Source: Pseudomonadota bacterium
GTDB lineage: Bacteria; Pseudomonadota; Alphaproteobacteria; Acetobacterales; Acetobacteraceae
DNA length: 64,000 nucleotides
Direction: 5' to 3'
NCBI GenBank assembly: GCA_021845595.1
Contig: JAJZVV010000002.1
Span: 186,001 to 250,000 of the forward strand
Part shown: positions 8,041-16,410 of the stretch, in pieces
How the letters are laid out: each line of letters opens with the position of its first letter
Numbering within the stretch: position 1 is the first letter of the stretch
The notes under the pieces: generated by a model
Databases searched by the model: none
Told to the model about the DNA's origin: nothing
Seen by the model: the letters and a program-made list of their open reading frames with translations, nothing else
Translations under genes and position numbers: made by a program

Positions 8041-9186
8041 ATGGACACGCACCGGTTCGACGTCATCGTGATCGGCGCCGGCATCGCCGGGGTCAGTGCC
8101 GCCGCCGAACTCGCCGCTGAGCACCGCGTCGTCGTGCTGGAGGCGGAGGCGGCGGCAGGCATGCACAGCACCGGCCGGTCGGCGGCGATGTGGATCCTGA
8201 ATTATGGCACGCCGGACGCGCGCGTGCTGACCGGCCTCTCGCGCCACTTCCTGATGACGCCGCCCGCCGGCTTCTGCGACACGCCGCTGGTGCGCCCGCG
8301 CAGCATCCTCTTCGTCGCGCCACACGGGCAGGAGGCCGAGTTCGAGGCGATGCTGGCCGAGGGCAGCGGTCTGCGCGTCGCCTCGCCGGCCGAGGCGATG
8401 GCGCGGGTGCCGGCGCTGCGGCCAGGCTACGTCGCCGCCTGCGCCTTCGAGGATGATGCCTACGACATCGACGTCGCCGCGCTGCACCAGGGCTTCCTCC
8501 GGCAGTTCCGCCGCTGCGGTGGCACGCTGGCGCTGGACCAGCGGGCGCAGACCTTCGCGCGCCGCGATGGCATCTGGCAGGTGGGCAGTGCGGCGGGCGA
8601 GACCTTCACGGCGCCGGTCCTGGTCAATGCCGCCGGCGCCTGGGGCGACGTGGTGGCGGCCGCGGCCGGGCTGCGGCCGCTCGGCCTGACGCCCTGCCGG
8701 CGCACCGGCGTGATCATCGATCCGGCGCCGTGGGCGGTGGCCGATTGGCCCGTCGTGCACGACGTCGCGCACACATGGTATGCGCGGGCCGAGGCGCGCA
8801 CGCGGCTGATGGTCACCCCGGCGGACGAGACGCCGATGCCGCCCCACGACGTTCAGCCCGATGAGTTCGATATCGCGCTGGCCATCGACCGCATGCAGCA
8901 GGCACTGGCGATCGAGGTGCGGCGGGTCGAGCGGGCGTGGGCGGGCCTGCGCACCTTCACGCCCGATCGCGGCCTGGCGATCGGGTGGGATGCCGCGGCG
9001 CCCGGGTTCTTCTGGTGCGTCGGCCAGGGTGGCTATGGCATCCAGACCTCGCCCGCCGCCGGCCGCCTCGTCGCCGACCTGATCGCCGGGCGCGATCCGG
9101 GTGCCGCAGGCGCGGCGCTCGCGCGTCTCGATCCTGGCCGGTTCGCCGCGCGCGCGGCCCCCGGCGGTGGATTAGCCGGGGATTAA
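8041..9186 (+). CDS. FAD-dependent D-amino-acid (DauA-like D-arginine) dehydrogenase
   Basis: Soluble flavoenzyme of the DAO/glycine-oxidase family, 381 residues. The N-terminal dinucleotide fold VIGAGIAGVSAAAELA is followed by MHSTGRSAAMW and PPAGFCDTPLV, and the C-terminal FAD closure is GQGGYGIQTSPAAG. These motifs resemble D-arginine dehydrogenase (DauA), which oxidises D-Arg/D-Lys to 2-ketoacids. That substrate choice rests on remembered motif similarity. A GGAGGAAG ribosome site precedes the ATG. It diverges from the metallohydrolase gene across about 200 bp and shows no obvious tie to benzoate metabolism. Confidence 0.75.
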   Translation: MDTHRFDVIVIGAGIAGVSAAAELAAEHRVVVLEAEAAAGMHSTGRSAAMWILNYGTPDARVLTGLSRHFLMTPPAGFCDTPLVRPRSILFVAPHGQEAEFEAMLAEGSGLRVASPAEAMARVPALRPGYVAACAFEDDAYDIDVAALHQGFLRQFRRCGGTLALDQRAQTFARRDGIWQVGSAAGETFTAPVLVNAAGAWGDVVAAAAGLRPLGLTPCRRTGVIIDPAPWAVADWPVVHDVAHTWYARAEARTRLMVTPADETPMPPHDVQPDEFDIALAIDRMQQALAIEVRRVERAWAGLRTFTPDRGLAIGWDAAAPGFFWCVGQGGYGIQTSPAAGRLVADLIAGRDPGAAGAALARLDPGRFAARAAPGGGLAGD

Positions 9187-9233
9187 GCAAGCCCTGCCAT
9201 TCTGGGCCCGAGGCAAGGAGCAGAACCGGGTCG

Positions 9234-10466
9234 ATGAGCAAGAAGGGCGGCGCGCGCGGCAACGACAAGCCAACGATCGTCATCCGCAAGGAGGAAGTGG
9301 TCGAGGGCGGGCACCATGGCGGCGCCTGGAAGGTCGCCTATGCCGATTTCGTGACCGCGATGATGGCGTTCTTCCTGCTGATGTGGCTGATCAACGCGAC
9401 GACCGAGGCGCAGCGCCGCGGGCTCGCCGACTATTTCAGCAAATCCAATATTTTCAGCCACCAGATGTCGGGTTCCGGCAAGCCGTTCGGCGGCAAGACG
9501 CCATTCGAGGATGGCGCTCTCGTCTCCGATCGCGGGGCGGCCAAGGTGACCACCGGCACGGCCCAGGTGACGCCCGAGCCCGAGGACAACGATTCGGACA
9601 CCGAAGCGCAGGCCCGGCCGCCGCATCTTCCCGGCGATGAGGTCGCCCCCGACGAGGATGCCTCGGGGCCCGGCAGCGGGCGGACCGGGACGGCGCAGTC
9701 GCGTCTCGACGCGACCGGGACGGGCGTCGCCGAGATTCGCATCGACGAGCGGCCGGCGGCGCAGGCGGCGGCAGCGGCTCAGGCCAAGGCGCCAGCCGAA
9801 GCGGCCGAGGCCATGGCCCCTTTCGGGGCGAGCGAAGCCAAGGCGGCGCAGCTGATGGCCGAGCAGCAGGCACGCGCGGCCGCGCGCGCCGAGCACGCCG
9901 CCTTCGAACACGCGGCCCAGGAGATTCGCCAGGCCGTGCGCAGTGACCCCGGCCTGGCCAGCCTCGCCCGCCAGCTCGCGATCGACGAGACGCCGGACGG
10001 GTTGCGCATCCAGATTCTCGACGAGGACAAGAAGCCGATGTTCGCCACCGGCTCCGCCGACCCCAACGAGAGTGCGCGGCACCTGCTGGAGAAGATCGCG
10101 CCGGTCCTCGCCGGGCTGCATGAGGGGATCTCGGTCGCCGGCTACACCGACGCCGCGCCCTATCGCGGCACCGGCAAGTCCAACTGGGACTTGTCGACGG
10201 AGCGGGCCAACGCCACGCGCCGCCAGCTCCAGGAGTTCGGGCTCGACGAGGCGCGGTTCCGCAGCGTGACCGGCCATGCCGACCGGGATCCGCTGCTGCC
10301 GGCCGATCCGCTCGCCGCCGCCAATCGCCGCATCGCCATCGTGGTGCTGCGCGAGGCCCCCGCCGTGCCGAAGCGCCTGGCGCCCGCCCCGGCGCTCCCG
10401 GCCGCGGCGGCGAAGCCGGCACCGCCCCCGGCCGCCCCGCCGGGCGCCGCGGCCACGGCACGCTGA
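9234..10466 (+). CDS. motB: Flagellar motor stator protein MotB
   Basis: Inner-membrane stator subunit that couples ion flow to flagellar rotation and anchors to peptidoglycan. Near the N-terminus GGAWKVAYADFVTAMMAFFLLMWL forms the single membrane segment with the essential proton-binding aspartate (YAD). A 150-residue Ala-rich, charged linker follows, and a C-terminal OmpA-like peptidoglycan-binding domain contains VAGYTDAAPY and NWDLSTERANATRRQL. At 410 residues it is longer than the enteric MotB because of the linker and a Pro/Ala tail. It precedes motA by 10 bp, the reverse of the common motA-motB order. Confidence 0.92.
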   Translation: MSKKGGARGNDKPTIVIRKEEVVEGGHHGGAWKVAYADFVTAMMAFFLLMWLINATTEAQRRGLADYFSKSNIFSHQMSGSGKPFGGKTPFEDGALVSDRGAAKVTTGTAQVTPEPEDNDSDTEAQARPPHLPGDEVAPDEDASGPGSGRTGTAQSRLDATGTGVAEIRIDERPAAQAAAAAQAKAPAEAAEAMAPFGASEAKAAQLMAEQQARAAARAEHAAFEHAAQEIRQAVRSDPGLASLARQLAIDETPDGLRIQILDEDKKPMFATGSADPNESARHLLEKIAPVLAGLHEGISVAGYTDAAPYRGTGKSNWDLSTERANATRRQLQEFGLDEARFRSVTGHADRDPLLPADPLAAANRRIAIVVLREAPAVPKRLAPAPALPAAAAKPAPPPAAPPGAAATAR

Positions 10467-10476
10467 GCGCCGCGCC

Positions 10477-11340
10477 ATGCTCACCATCGGCGGCTTCGGC
10501 TTCCTGCTCGCCTGCGTCTTCGGCAGCTACATGCTGTCCGGCGGCAGCTTCGGGCCGTTGATCGAGGCGGTTCCGTTCGAGCTGCTGACCATCGGCGGTG
10601 CCGCGCTCGGCACGCTGGTGATGGCCAACTCGATGCACGACGTGAAACACACCGCGGCCGGCTTCGGCAAGATCATGAAAGGGGCGGTGTTCAAGAAGGG
10701 CGACTATGTCGAACTGCTCAGCCTGCTCTTCTACTTCACGCGGCTGGCCACGAGCAAAGGCGCCATGGCGCTCGAGCCGCACATCGAGAATCCGGAGCAG
10801 AGCGAGGCGTTCAAGAAATACCCGAAAATCCTGGCCAACCATCACGCCACCGCGCTGATCTGCGACTATCTGCGCATGGTCGGCATGAACGCCGACGATC
10901 CGAACCAGATCGAAGACGTCATGGCGCGCGAGCTGAAGAAGACACTGAACGAGGAACTGCACAGCGCGCACGCGCTGCAGACCATCGCCGATGCGCTGCC
11001 CGCGCTCGGCATCGTCGCGGCCGTGCTCGGCGTGGTCAAGACGATGTCGCACATCAACGATCCGCCGGCGGTGCTGGGCCAGATGATCGGCGGCGCGCTG
11101 GTCGGCACCTTCATGGGCGTGCTGCTCGCCTATGGGCTGGTTGGCCCGATCGCCACGCGCATTCGCGCCATCATCGAGGAAGAGGCCAAGTTCTACGAAG
11201 TCGTTCGTGCCGTGCTGGTCACGCACCTGCATGGCAACGCCCCGCAGGTCAGCATCGAGACCGGGCGCAAGATGGCTCCCAGCGAGCACATGCCGAGCTT
11301 CCAGGAGCTCGAGGAGGCGGTGCAGTCGGTGCGGGTCTAG
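10477..11340 (+). CDS. motA: Flagellar motor stator protein MotA
   Basis: Four-helix inner-membrane stator partner of MotB; 287 residues, the family's normal length. Membrane segments are visible at the N-terminus (GFGFLLACVFGSYML, FELLTIGGAALGTLVMANS) and near residues 170-230 (LPALGIVAAVLGVVKTM with the conserved prolines, GGALVGTFMGVLLAYGLVGP). The cytoplasmic loop contains the KKGDYVELL stretch. It follows motB closely, so the two form an operon. Its TAG stop lies inside the first arm of a long palindrome that probably ends the transcript. No other flagellar genes are in the window. Confidence 0.93.
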   Translation: MLTIGGFGFLLACVFGSYMLSGGSFGPLIEAVPFELLTIGGAALGTLVMANSMHDVKHTAAGFGKIMKGAVFKKGDYVELLSLLFYFTRLATSKGAMALEPHIENPEQSEAFKKYPKILANHHATALICDYLRMVGMNADDPNQIEDVMARELKKTLNEELHSAHALQTIADALPALGIVAAVLGVVKTMSHINDPPAVLGQMIGGALVGTFMGVLLAYGLVGPIATRIRAIIEEEAKFYEVVRAVLVTHLHGNAPQVSIETGRKMAPSEHMPSFQELEEAVQSVRV

Positions 11341-11400
11341 AGCAACGTCCGATCAGACTGAACCGCTTCGCGGTCAGTCTGATCGGGCAAAGTTGCTCTA
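11338..11400. repeat. Long imperfect palindrome after motA (TAGAGCAAC...GTTGCTCTA)
   Basis: Outer arms TAGAGCAAC/GTTGCTCTA and inner arms CCGATCAGACTGA/TCAGTCTGATCGG enclose a CCG-CTTCG-type loop, so the RNA would fold into a hairpin with a stem of roughly 25 bp. The motA stop lies in the left arm. No U-tract follows, so it may be a terminator without the classical tail, an mRNA 3'-end stabiliser, or a copy of a palindromic repeat family. A second palindrome with a related outer arm follows 12 bp later. Confidence 0.7.
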
Positions 11401-11412
11401 ATCATGTGGTTT

Positions 11413-11465
11413 CTAGAGCACGACCGTCCGATCGGATGATTCCATCCGATCGGACCGTGCTCTAG
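11413..11465. repeat. Second long palindrome (CTAGAGCACG...CGTGCTCTAG)
   Basis: Left arm CTAGAGCACG plus GTCCGATCGGATG, loop ATTC, and a matching right arm, with a three-base bulge (ACC) on the left. It shares the TAGAGCA outer end with the palindrome before it but has a different inner stem, as expected for members of an interspersed palindromic repeat family. The remaining gap to the next gene (11466-11644) shows a few short GC-rich inverted repeats and a ribosome site near its end, and nothing else I can support. Confidence 0.65.
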
Positions 11466-11644
11466 GCCCAACCGGCCGCGATGCCGAGGTGTCTCGGCCG
11501 GAGGGAGCGGGTCCTGGTTTCGCGCGCCGCCGCCCGAGCGGGGCCGCGCACCGGCGGGATGGGGCGTCGGTTGCCTTTGCCGCCGGGACCGGCAACGCTG
11601 GGGCGAGCGGCAAACGGCCGCGTCCGGGATGGAAGGCGGCGCCC

Positions 11645-12439
11645 ATGACCCACCACTACGAGACCCTTCAGATCGAGGCGGTCGACGCGGCGATTTTGCG
11701 GGTCACGCTCAACCGGCCCGAGGTCGGGAATGCGATGAACACCCAGATGGGGCGCGATCTGCTCGATTTCTGGACCTCCCTGGTGGCAGACCCGGATGCG
11801 GCGCGCTGCGTGGTCCTGACCGGCGCCGGGACGCGCGCCTTCTGCGCCGGCGGCGACCTCAAGCAGCGCCAGGGCATGAGCGACGCGGATTGGCGTGCCC
11901 AGCACCTGGTGTTCGAGCGTGGCCGGGATGCGCTGGTCGCATGTCCGGTTCCGGTGATCGCGGCGGTCAATGGCGCGGCCTATGGCGGCGGGCTCGAGCT
12001 CGCGCTCACCTGCGACTTCGCCTACGCCGCCGACACCGCGCGTTTCGCCCTCACCGAAGTCACGCTCGGCATCATGCCCGGCGCCGGGGGCACCCAGTTC
12101 CTGCCGCGCGCCGCCGGGGAGCGGCGGGCGAAGGAGATCATCCTGACCGGACAACCATTCGGTGCCGAGGAGGCGCAGGCCTGGGGCATCGTCAACCGTG
12201 TCTGCGCGCCGGAGGCGCTCATGGAGGCGGCCTTGGCCACGGCGCGGGTGATCGCCGCCAACGCGCCGCTTTCGGTGCGGCAGGCGAAGAAGTCGATCCA
12301 TCACGGGTTGCAGATGGACCTCACCCGCGGCACCCAGTTCGAGATCGAAGCCTACGACCGCCTGATCGGGACCGAGGACCGGCGCGAGGGCGTGCGGGCG
12401 TTCAACGAGAAGCGCAAGCCGCGCTACCAGGGACGCTGA
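11645..12439 (+). CDS. Enoyl-CoA hydratase/isomerase family protein
   Basis: Crotonase-fold enzyme of 264 residues acting on an acyl-CoA in the cytoplasm. Oxyanion-hole residues lie in AFCAGGDLKQ and NGAAYGGGLELAL. Both catalytic glutamates of true hydratases appear to be present, in GGGLELAL and in ALTEVTLGIMPGAGGTQ. The ATG at 11645 follows GGAAGGCGG; the frame is open further upstream but without a comparable site. It opens a run of same-strand genes encoding an importer, thioesterase, SDR and carboxylase subunit, suggesting a beta-oxidation-like step for the imported acid. Confidence 0.85.
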   Translation: MTHHYETLQIEAVDAAILRVTLNRPEVGNAMNTQMGRDLLDFWTSLVADPDAARCVVLTGAGTRAFCAGGDLKQRQGMSDADWRAQHLVFERGRDALVACPVPVIAAVNGAAYGGGLELALTCDFAYAADTARFALTEVTLGIMPGAGGTQFLPRAAGERRAKEIILTGQPFGAEEAQAWGIVNRVCAPEALMEAALATARVIAANAPLSVRQAKKSIHHGLQMDLTRGTQFEIEAYDRLIGTEDRREGVRAFNEKRKPRYQGR

Positions 12440-12528
12440 GCCGGCGGGTTGACCCGACGGCTTTGCGCGCCATAACGTCCGCGCGCTGGAACCAGAGACG
12501 CTGGCAGCAGGTAAAGGGGAGGGGCGCG

Positions 12529-13881
12529 ATGCGCCGTCGGATCGTCGTCTGCTTGCTCGCCCTTGCGTGCATGGCCGGGGCGCGTGCCGCATGGGCCCAG
12601 CAATCCCGACCCGCCGAGGAACGGCTGGGCGGCTGCTTCGATGGCTATCTCGACAAGGCCCAGACCGAGCAGGCCGCCGCTCAGCAGCCCGGCCAGCCGG
12701 CCGCGCCGGCGGAAATCCGCATCGGCCATCTGCACGCCAGTTCCGGCCCCTATGCCTCGATCTCGATGCCGGTCTATCTGGGCCTCAAACTCTGGGTCGA
12801 GCAGATGAATGCCGGCGGCGGCGCCGTGGTGAAGCCGTTTGGCAGGAAGCTGCCGCTGCGGCTGATCTCCTACGATGATCAGAGCAATCCCGGCACGGCG
12901 GCGACGCTCACCAACCAGCTCATCACGCAGGACAAGGTCGATCTGCTGATCGCCGACTCCGGCTCGGTCCTCACCGCGGTCTCGGTGCCGATCGCGCGCG
13001 AGCACAAGATGTTCCTGTTCGATCCGACGGGAACGGGCGCGGCGTTCTTCAGCAAGGACAATCCCTACATCGCCCTGCTCGCGGATCCGGTCTCGACAGT
13101 CTGGCCGCGATTCCTCTGGGAGTTTCTCAAGAGCGATGTCGCCGCCGCGGGCCTGACCCGGGTCGCCATTCTCTATTCGACCAATGATTTCACCGGCACC
13201 CAGGCGGCCTCGATCCGCGCGGCGCTGAAGGCGCCGGGCTCGCCGGTGCAGATTGTTTTCGACCAGGGCGTGCCGACCAGCACGTCCAATTACGCGGTGC
13301 TGATCGACAACATCGCCGCTGCCAAACCCGATGTGGTGCTCGAACTCGGCTATGTCGGCAACGACATCGCCTTCCTGCGTAATCTGCAGGAATCGGGTAC
13401 GAAATTCCCGATGGTGTTCACGCTCTACCCCGGTATCGAAACCTCCACGCTGCTCAAGAATGTCGGCCAGACCGGGCTCGCCGGCGTATTCTCCTACGTC
13501 ACGGCGCTGGCCTACAGCTATCCGCCCGAGGTCGGCATGACGCTCGAGCAGTTCCGCGGCAGCTGGGAGAAGGCCTACGCCAAGAGCGGCGTCGAGTTCG
13601 GCTGGAACGCCATCGCCGGCTACGTCACCGGGCTCGTGCTCGGCCAGACGCTCGCCTGCACCGACAGCATGGCGCAGCTCGACGTGCGGAAATCGGTCTT
13701 CTCGCTTTCGGGCAAGCTCAAGACACTGATCGGCACGTTCGAGCTGAACGAGCAGGGCGCACAGATCGGCGAGCTGACGCCGATCGGCCAGATCGCGCCG
13801 GCGGGCAGCGACGGTATCCACTTCACCGTTGTCTATCCATCGGCCATGTCCAGCGGCAAGCCGATCTTCGGCGCGAAGTAG
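12529..13881 (+). CDS. Branched-chain amino acid-type ABC transporter substrate-binding protein
   Basis: Periplasmic binding protein of 450 residues. A cleavable Sec signal peptide (MRRRIVVCLLALACMAGA, cleavage near AWAQ) precedes a type I periplasmic fold beginning IRIGHLHASSGPYASIS and containing LLIADSGSVLTAVSVPIAR. The GGGGAGGGG ribosome site marks the ATG. It is the first of five transporter genes in the order binding protein, two permeases, two ATPases. The ligand is unknown; in this setting an aromatic or other carboxylic acid is likelier than an amino acid, but that is inference from neighbours. Confidence 0.85.
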   Translation: MRRRIVVCLLALACMAGARAAWAQQSRPAEERLGGCFDGYLDKAQTEQAAAQQPGQPAAPAEIRIGHLHASSGPYASISMPVYLGLKLWVEQMNAGGGAVVKPFGRKLPLRLISYDDQSNPGTAATLTNQLITQDKVDLLIADSGSVLTAVSVPIAREHKMFLFDPTGTGAAFFSKDNPYIALLADPVSTVWPRFLWEFLKSDVAAAGLTRVAILYSTNDFTGTQAASIRAALKAPGSPVQIVFDQGVPTSTSNYAVLIDNIAAAKPDVVLELGYVGNDIAFLRNLQESGTKFPMVFTLYPGIETSTLLKNVGQTGLAGVFSYVTALAYSYPPEVGMTLEQFRGSWEKAYAKSGVEFGWNAIAGYVTGLVLGQTLACTDSMAQLDVRKSVFSLSGKLKTLIGTFELNEQGAQIGELTPIGQIAPAGSDGIHFTVVYPSAMSSGKPIFGAK

Positions 13882-13903
13882 CGATCGACGCCGCGTAGAC
13901 GCC

Positions 13904-14779
13904 ATGCTGGCCCACGCGATCCTCTCCGGGCTGGTGTTCGGCTGCTATTTCACCTTGGTGGGACTTGGGCTGAACCTGATTTTCGGCGTCATGCGCATCG
14001 TCAATCTCGCGCATGGCGACGTCGTCATGCTCGGCGCGTTCGCCGCATTCTGGCTGTTCGCGCTGGTCGGTCTGCATCCTCTGATGTCCTCGGTGATCGT
14101 GCTGGCGGCGTTCGCGCTGCTCGGCCTGCCGGTCTATTATCTCGTCGTGCCGCGGCTGCTGGCGGCGCGGGATTCGGAGATGCTCTCGATCATCCTGTTC
14201 TTCGGCGTGCAGCAGATCATCGAGGCGATTGCGACGATCGCGTTCGGTACCTCCGAGCGCTCGATCCCCGGGCGGGTCCTCGGGCGCGGACCGCTGCATC
14301 TTCTCGGCCAGGCCCTTCCGGTCGCCTGGGTCGTCTCCGCCGCCGTCAGCCTCCTGGCCGTTGCCTTGGTCTATCTGTATCTCTACCGCTCGCGCGTCGG
14401 AACGCTGACGCGGGCGGTGATGGTCAACCGGGACGAGGCGCTGGCCAGCGGCATCGACGTCAATCGTGTCTCGGCGCTCGCCTTCGCCATCGGCGTGGCA
14501 CTGGCCGGGCTGGCCGGCGTCTTCTCGCCGTTCATGCTCGGCAGTGCGACGCCGGCGATGGGCGGCGATGTCAATCTCGCCGCCTTCGCCGTGATCGTGA
14601 TCGGCAGCCTCGGCGACCCGCGCGGCACCATGCTCGGCGGGTTGATCTACGGTGTGGCGCTGATGCTGATGCAGACCTACATGAGCGCCTGGGCCAATCT
14701 TCTGCCCAATCTGCTCCTCATCGCCGTGCTGCTGGTCCGGCCCACCGGGCTCCTCGGCCGACAGGTGCGCCGTGCGTAG
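13904..14779 (+). CDS. Liv-type ABC transporter permease (LivH family)
   Basis: Integral membrane permease of 291 residues with about eight hydrophobic segments. It starts at MLAHAILSGLVFGCYFTLVG and carries the family-typical GLNLIFGVMRIVNLAHGD near the N-terminus and GALAGLAGVFSP-like and IGSLGDPRGTMLGGL elements in the second half. It overlaps the next permease gene by 8 bp. No clear ribosome site precedes the ATG, so translation may be coupled to the binding-protein gene 22 bp upstream. Confidence 0.88.
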   Translation: MLAHAILSGLVFGCYFTLVGLGLNLIFGVMRIVNLAHGDVVMLGAFAAFWLFALVGLHPLMSSVIVLAAFALLGLPVYYLVVPRLLAARDSEMLSIILFFGVQQIIEAIATIAFGTSERSIPGRVLGRGPLHLLGQALPVAWVVSAAVSLLAVALVYLYLYRSRVGTLTRAVMVNRDEALASGIDVNRVSALAFAIGVALAGLAGVFSPFMLGSATPAMGGDVNLAAFAVIVIGSLGDPRGTMLGGLIYGVALMLMQTYMSAWANLLPNLLLIAVLLVRPTGLLGRQVRRA

Positions 14780-15692
14780 AGGCGTGGGCGAATACGCTGC
14801 CGTCGCGCTGCCGCTGCTGGCGGCACTGGCGCTGGCGCCGCTGGTCTACAGCAACGAACTGCTGCTGTTCAATTTCATCATGTTCCTGATCCTGGCGCAG
14901 GGATTGAACGCGATCTACGGCTTCACCGGCTATCTGCCCTTTGGCTATGTTGGGTTTTTCGGAGCTGGTGCCTATGGATTCGCGTTGGCGGTGATGCATC
15001 TCGATGCCTCGCCGCTGCTGGCGATGGCCTGCGCCGGTGTGGCGGCGTTGGCGCTCGGGGTCGTGTTGACACCGCTCCTGCGGCTCTCGGGGGCTTATTT
15101 CGCGATCGCCAATCTTGCTGCCGCGCAGGCGGTGTATCAGGTCATTTCCAATCCGGCGCTGCAGGACATTACCAAGGGCCCGTACGGTGTGACGCTGTCC
15201 TCGGTGTTCGCACCGGCGCTCAGCTATGGCGTGGCGCTGGGCATTCTGGCGGCGACGCTGGCCCTCGTCGCCTGGCTGCGCAACGCGCGCCTCGGCCTGG
15301 CCTTGCAAGCGATCCGCGAAGATCCGGTGAGCGCGGCGATGGCCGGCGTCGCCGTGGTTCGCGGGCGGACGATTGCCTGGCTCCTGTCGGCGCTCATCGC
15401 CGGGCTCGCCGGCGGCGTCTTTGCGTGGCACATCTCGGTGTTCTACCCGGAGACGGCGTTCGATCTCAGCTTCAGCATCTTCGCCATCGTCTTCACGCTG
15501 TTCGGCGGTGCTGCGACGCAGCTCGGGCCCATCCTCGGCGTGTTGCTGCTCTACGGGCTGTACAACGTCATCGGCATCACCGTGCCGCAATATTTCCAGC
15601 TCATCTACGGTGTGCTCATCGTGCTCCTCGTGCTGTTCCTGCCCGATGGGCTCGCATCGCTGGCCACGCGGCGGGGGTTCCGTGTCCCCTGA
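14772..15692 (+). CDS. Liv-type ABC transporter permease (LivM family)
   Basis: Second permease subunit, 306 residues, strongly hydrophobic throughout. It contains the LivM-family signatures LAQGLNAIYGFTGYLPFGYVGFFGAGAYGFA and LQAIREDPVSAAMAGV, the latter being the cytoplasmic loop that contacts the ATPases. Translation begins at a GTG inside the 3' end of the previous gene, and the stop overlaps the next start. The tight overlaps show stoichiometric expression with its LivH-type partner. Confidence 0.88.
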   Translation: MRRGVGEYAAVALPLLAALALAPLVYSNELLLFNFIMFLILAQGLNAIYGFTGYLPFGYVGFFGAGAYGFALAVMHLDASPLLAMACAGVAALALGVVLTPLLRLSGAYFAIANLAAAQAVYQVISNPALQDITKGPYGVTLSSVFAPALSYGVALGILAATLALVAWLRNARLGLALQAIREDPVSAAMAGVAVVRGRTIAWLLSALIAGLAGGVFAWHISVFYPETAFDLSFSIFAIVFTLFGGAATQLGPILGVLLLYGLYNVIGITVPQYFQLIYGVLIVLLVLFLPDGLASLATRRGFRVP

Positions 15693-16410
15693 ACCGCTGC
15701 TTCGCGTCGAACGGCTCGGCAAGCGCTTCGGCGGGTTCCGCGCGCTCGATGGTGTCAGTTTCCATATCGATCGTGGCGAGGTGCTGGGGCTTGTCGGCCC
15801 CAACGGCTCGGGCAAGACGACCTGCATCAATGTCATCTCGGGCCTCTACGCGCCGGACGAGGGCAATGTGCTGTTCGCCGGACGGAGCGTCGGCGGACGC
15901 AAGCCGCACCTCCTCGCCCGCAGCCTGATCAATCGAACCTTCCAGTCGCCGCGACCGTTCCTCTCTCTCACCGTGCGTGAGAATGTCGAGATCGCGGCGA
16001 CTTACGGGCGCGCAAGTACGGCAGCGCCCGCCGTCGATGTCGTGCTCGAGCGGCTCGGCCTGGCGGCGGAGGCCGCGCGCCGCGCGGAAGATCTCAACAG
16101 CGCCCATCAGAAATTGCTGGATCTCGCCCGGGCGCTGGCCACGGGGCCGCGCCTGCTCCTGGTCGACGAGATCGCGGCCGGGCTCAATCCGGCCGAGCTG
16201 CTGCTGATGGCCGACCGGCTGCGTGCGCTCGCCGCCGAGGGCATGGCGCTGCTGGTCGTCGAGCACCTCATGGGCTTTCTCGAGCGGGTCACCGACCGGG
16301 TCATCGTGATGAATGCCGGGCGCGAGATTTTCGACGGCCGGCTGGCCGAAGCCGTGCGGGATACCGAGGTGGTGCGCGTTTTTCTCGGCGGGGCGGCGCA
16401 TGGCGGCTGA
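15682..16410 (+). CDS. Liv-type ABC transporter ATPase (LivG family)
   Basis: Nucleotide-binding subunit of 242 residues. Walker A is GPNGSGKTT, Walker B is LLLVDEIAAGL, and the H-loop lies in VVEHLM. The ABC signature is unusual: LNSAHQKLLDLARAL where LSGGQ or LSYGQ is expected. LivG proteins often vary here, but loss of both glycines is marked. A GTG start overlaps the LivM-type gene. It works with the second ATPase in the next gene as an asymmetric pair. Confidence 0.87.
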   Translation: MSPEPLLRVERLGKRFGGFRALDGVSFHIDRGEVLGLVGPNGSGKTTCINVISGLYAPDEGNVLFAGRSVGGRKPHLLARSLINRTFQSPRPFLSLTVRENVEIAATYGRASTAAPAVDVVLERLGLAAEAARRAEDLNSAHQKLLDLARALATGPRLLLVDEIAAGLNPAELLLMADRLRALAAEGMALLVVEHLMGFLERVTDRVIVMNAGREIFDGRLAEAVRDTEVVRVFLGGAAHGG

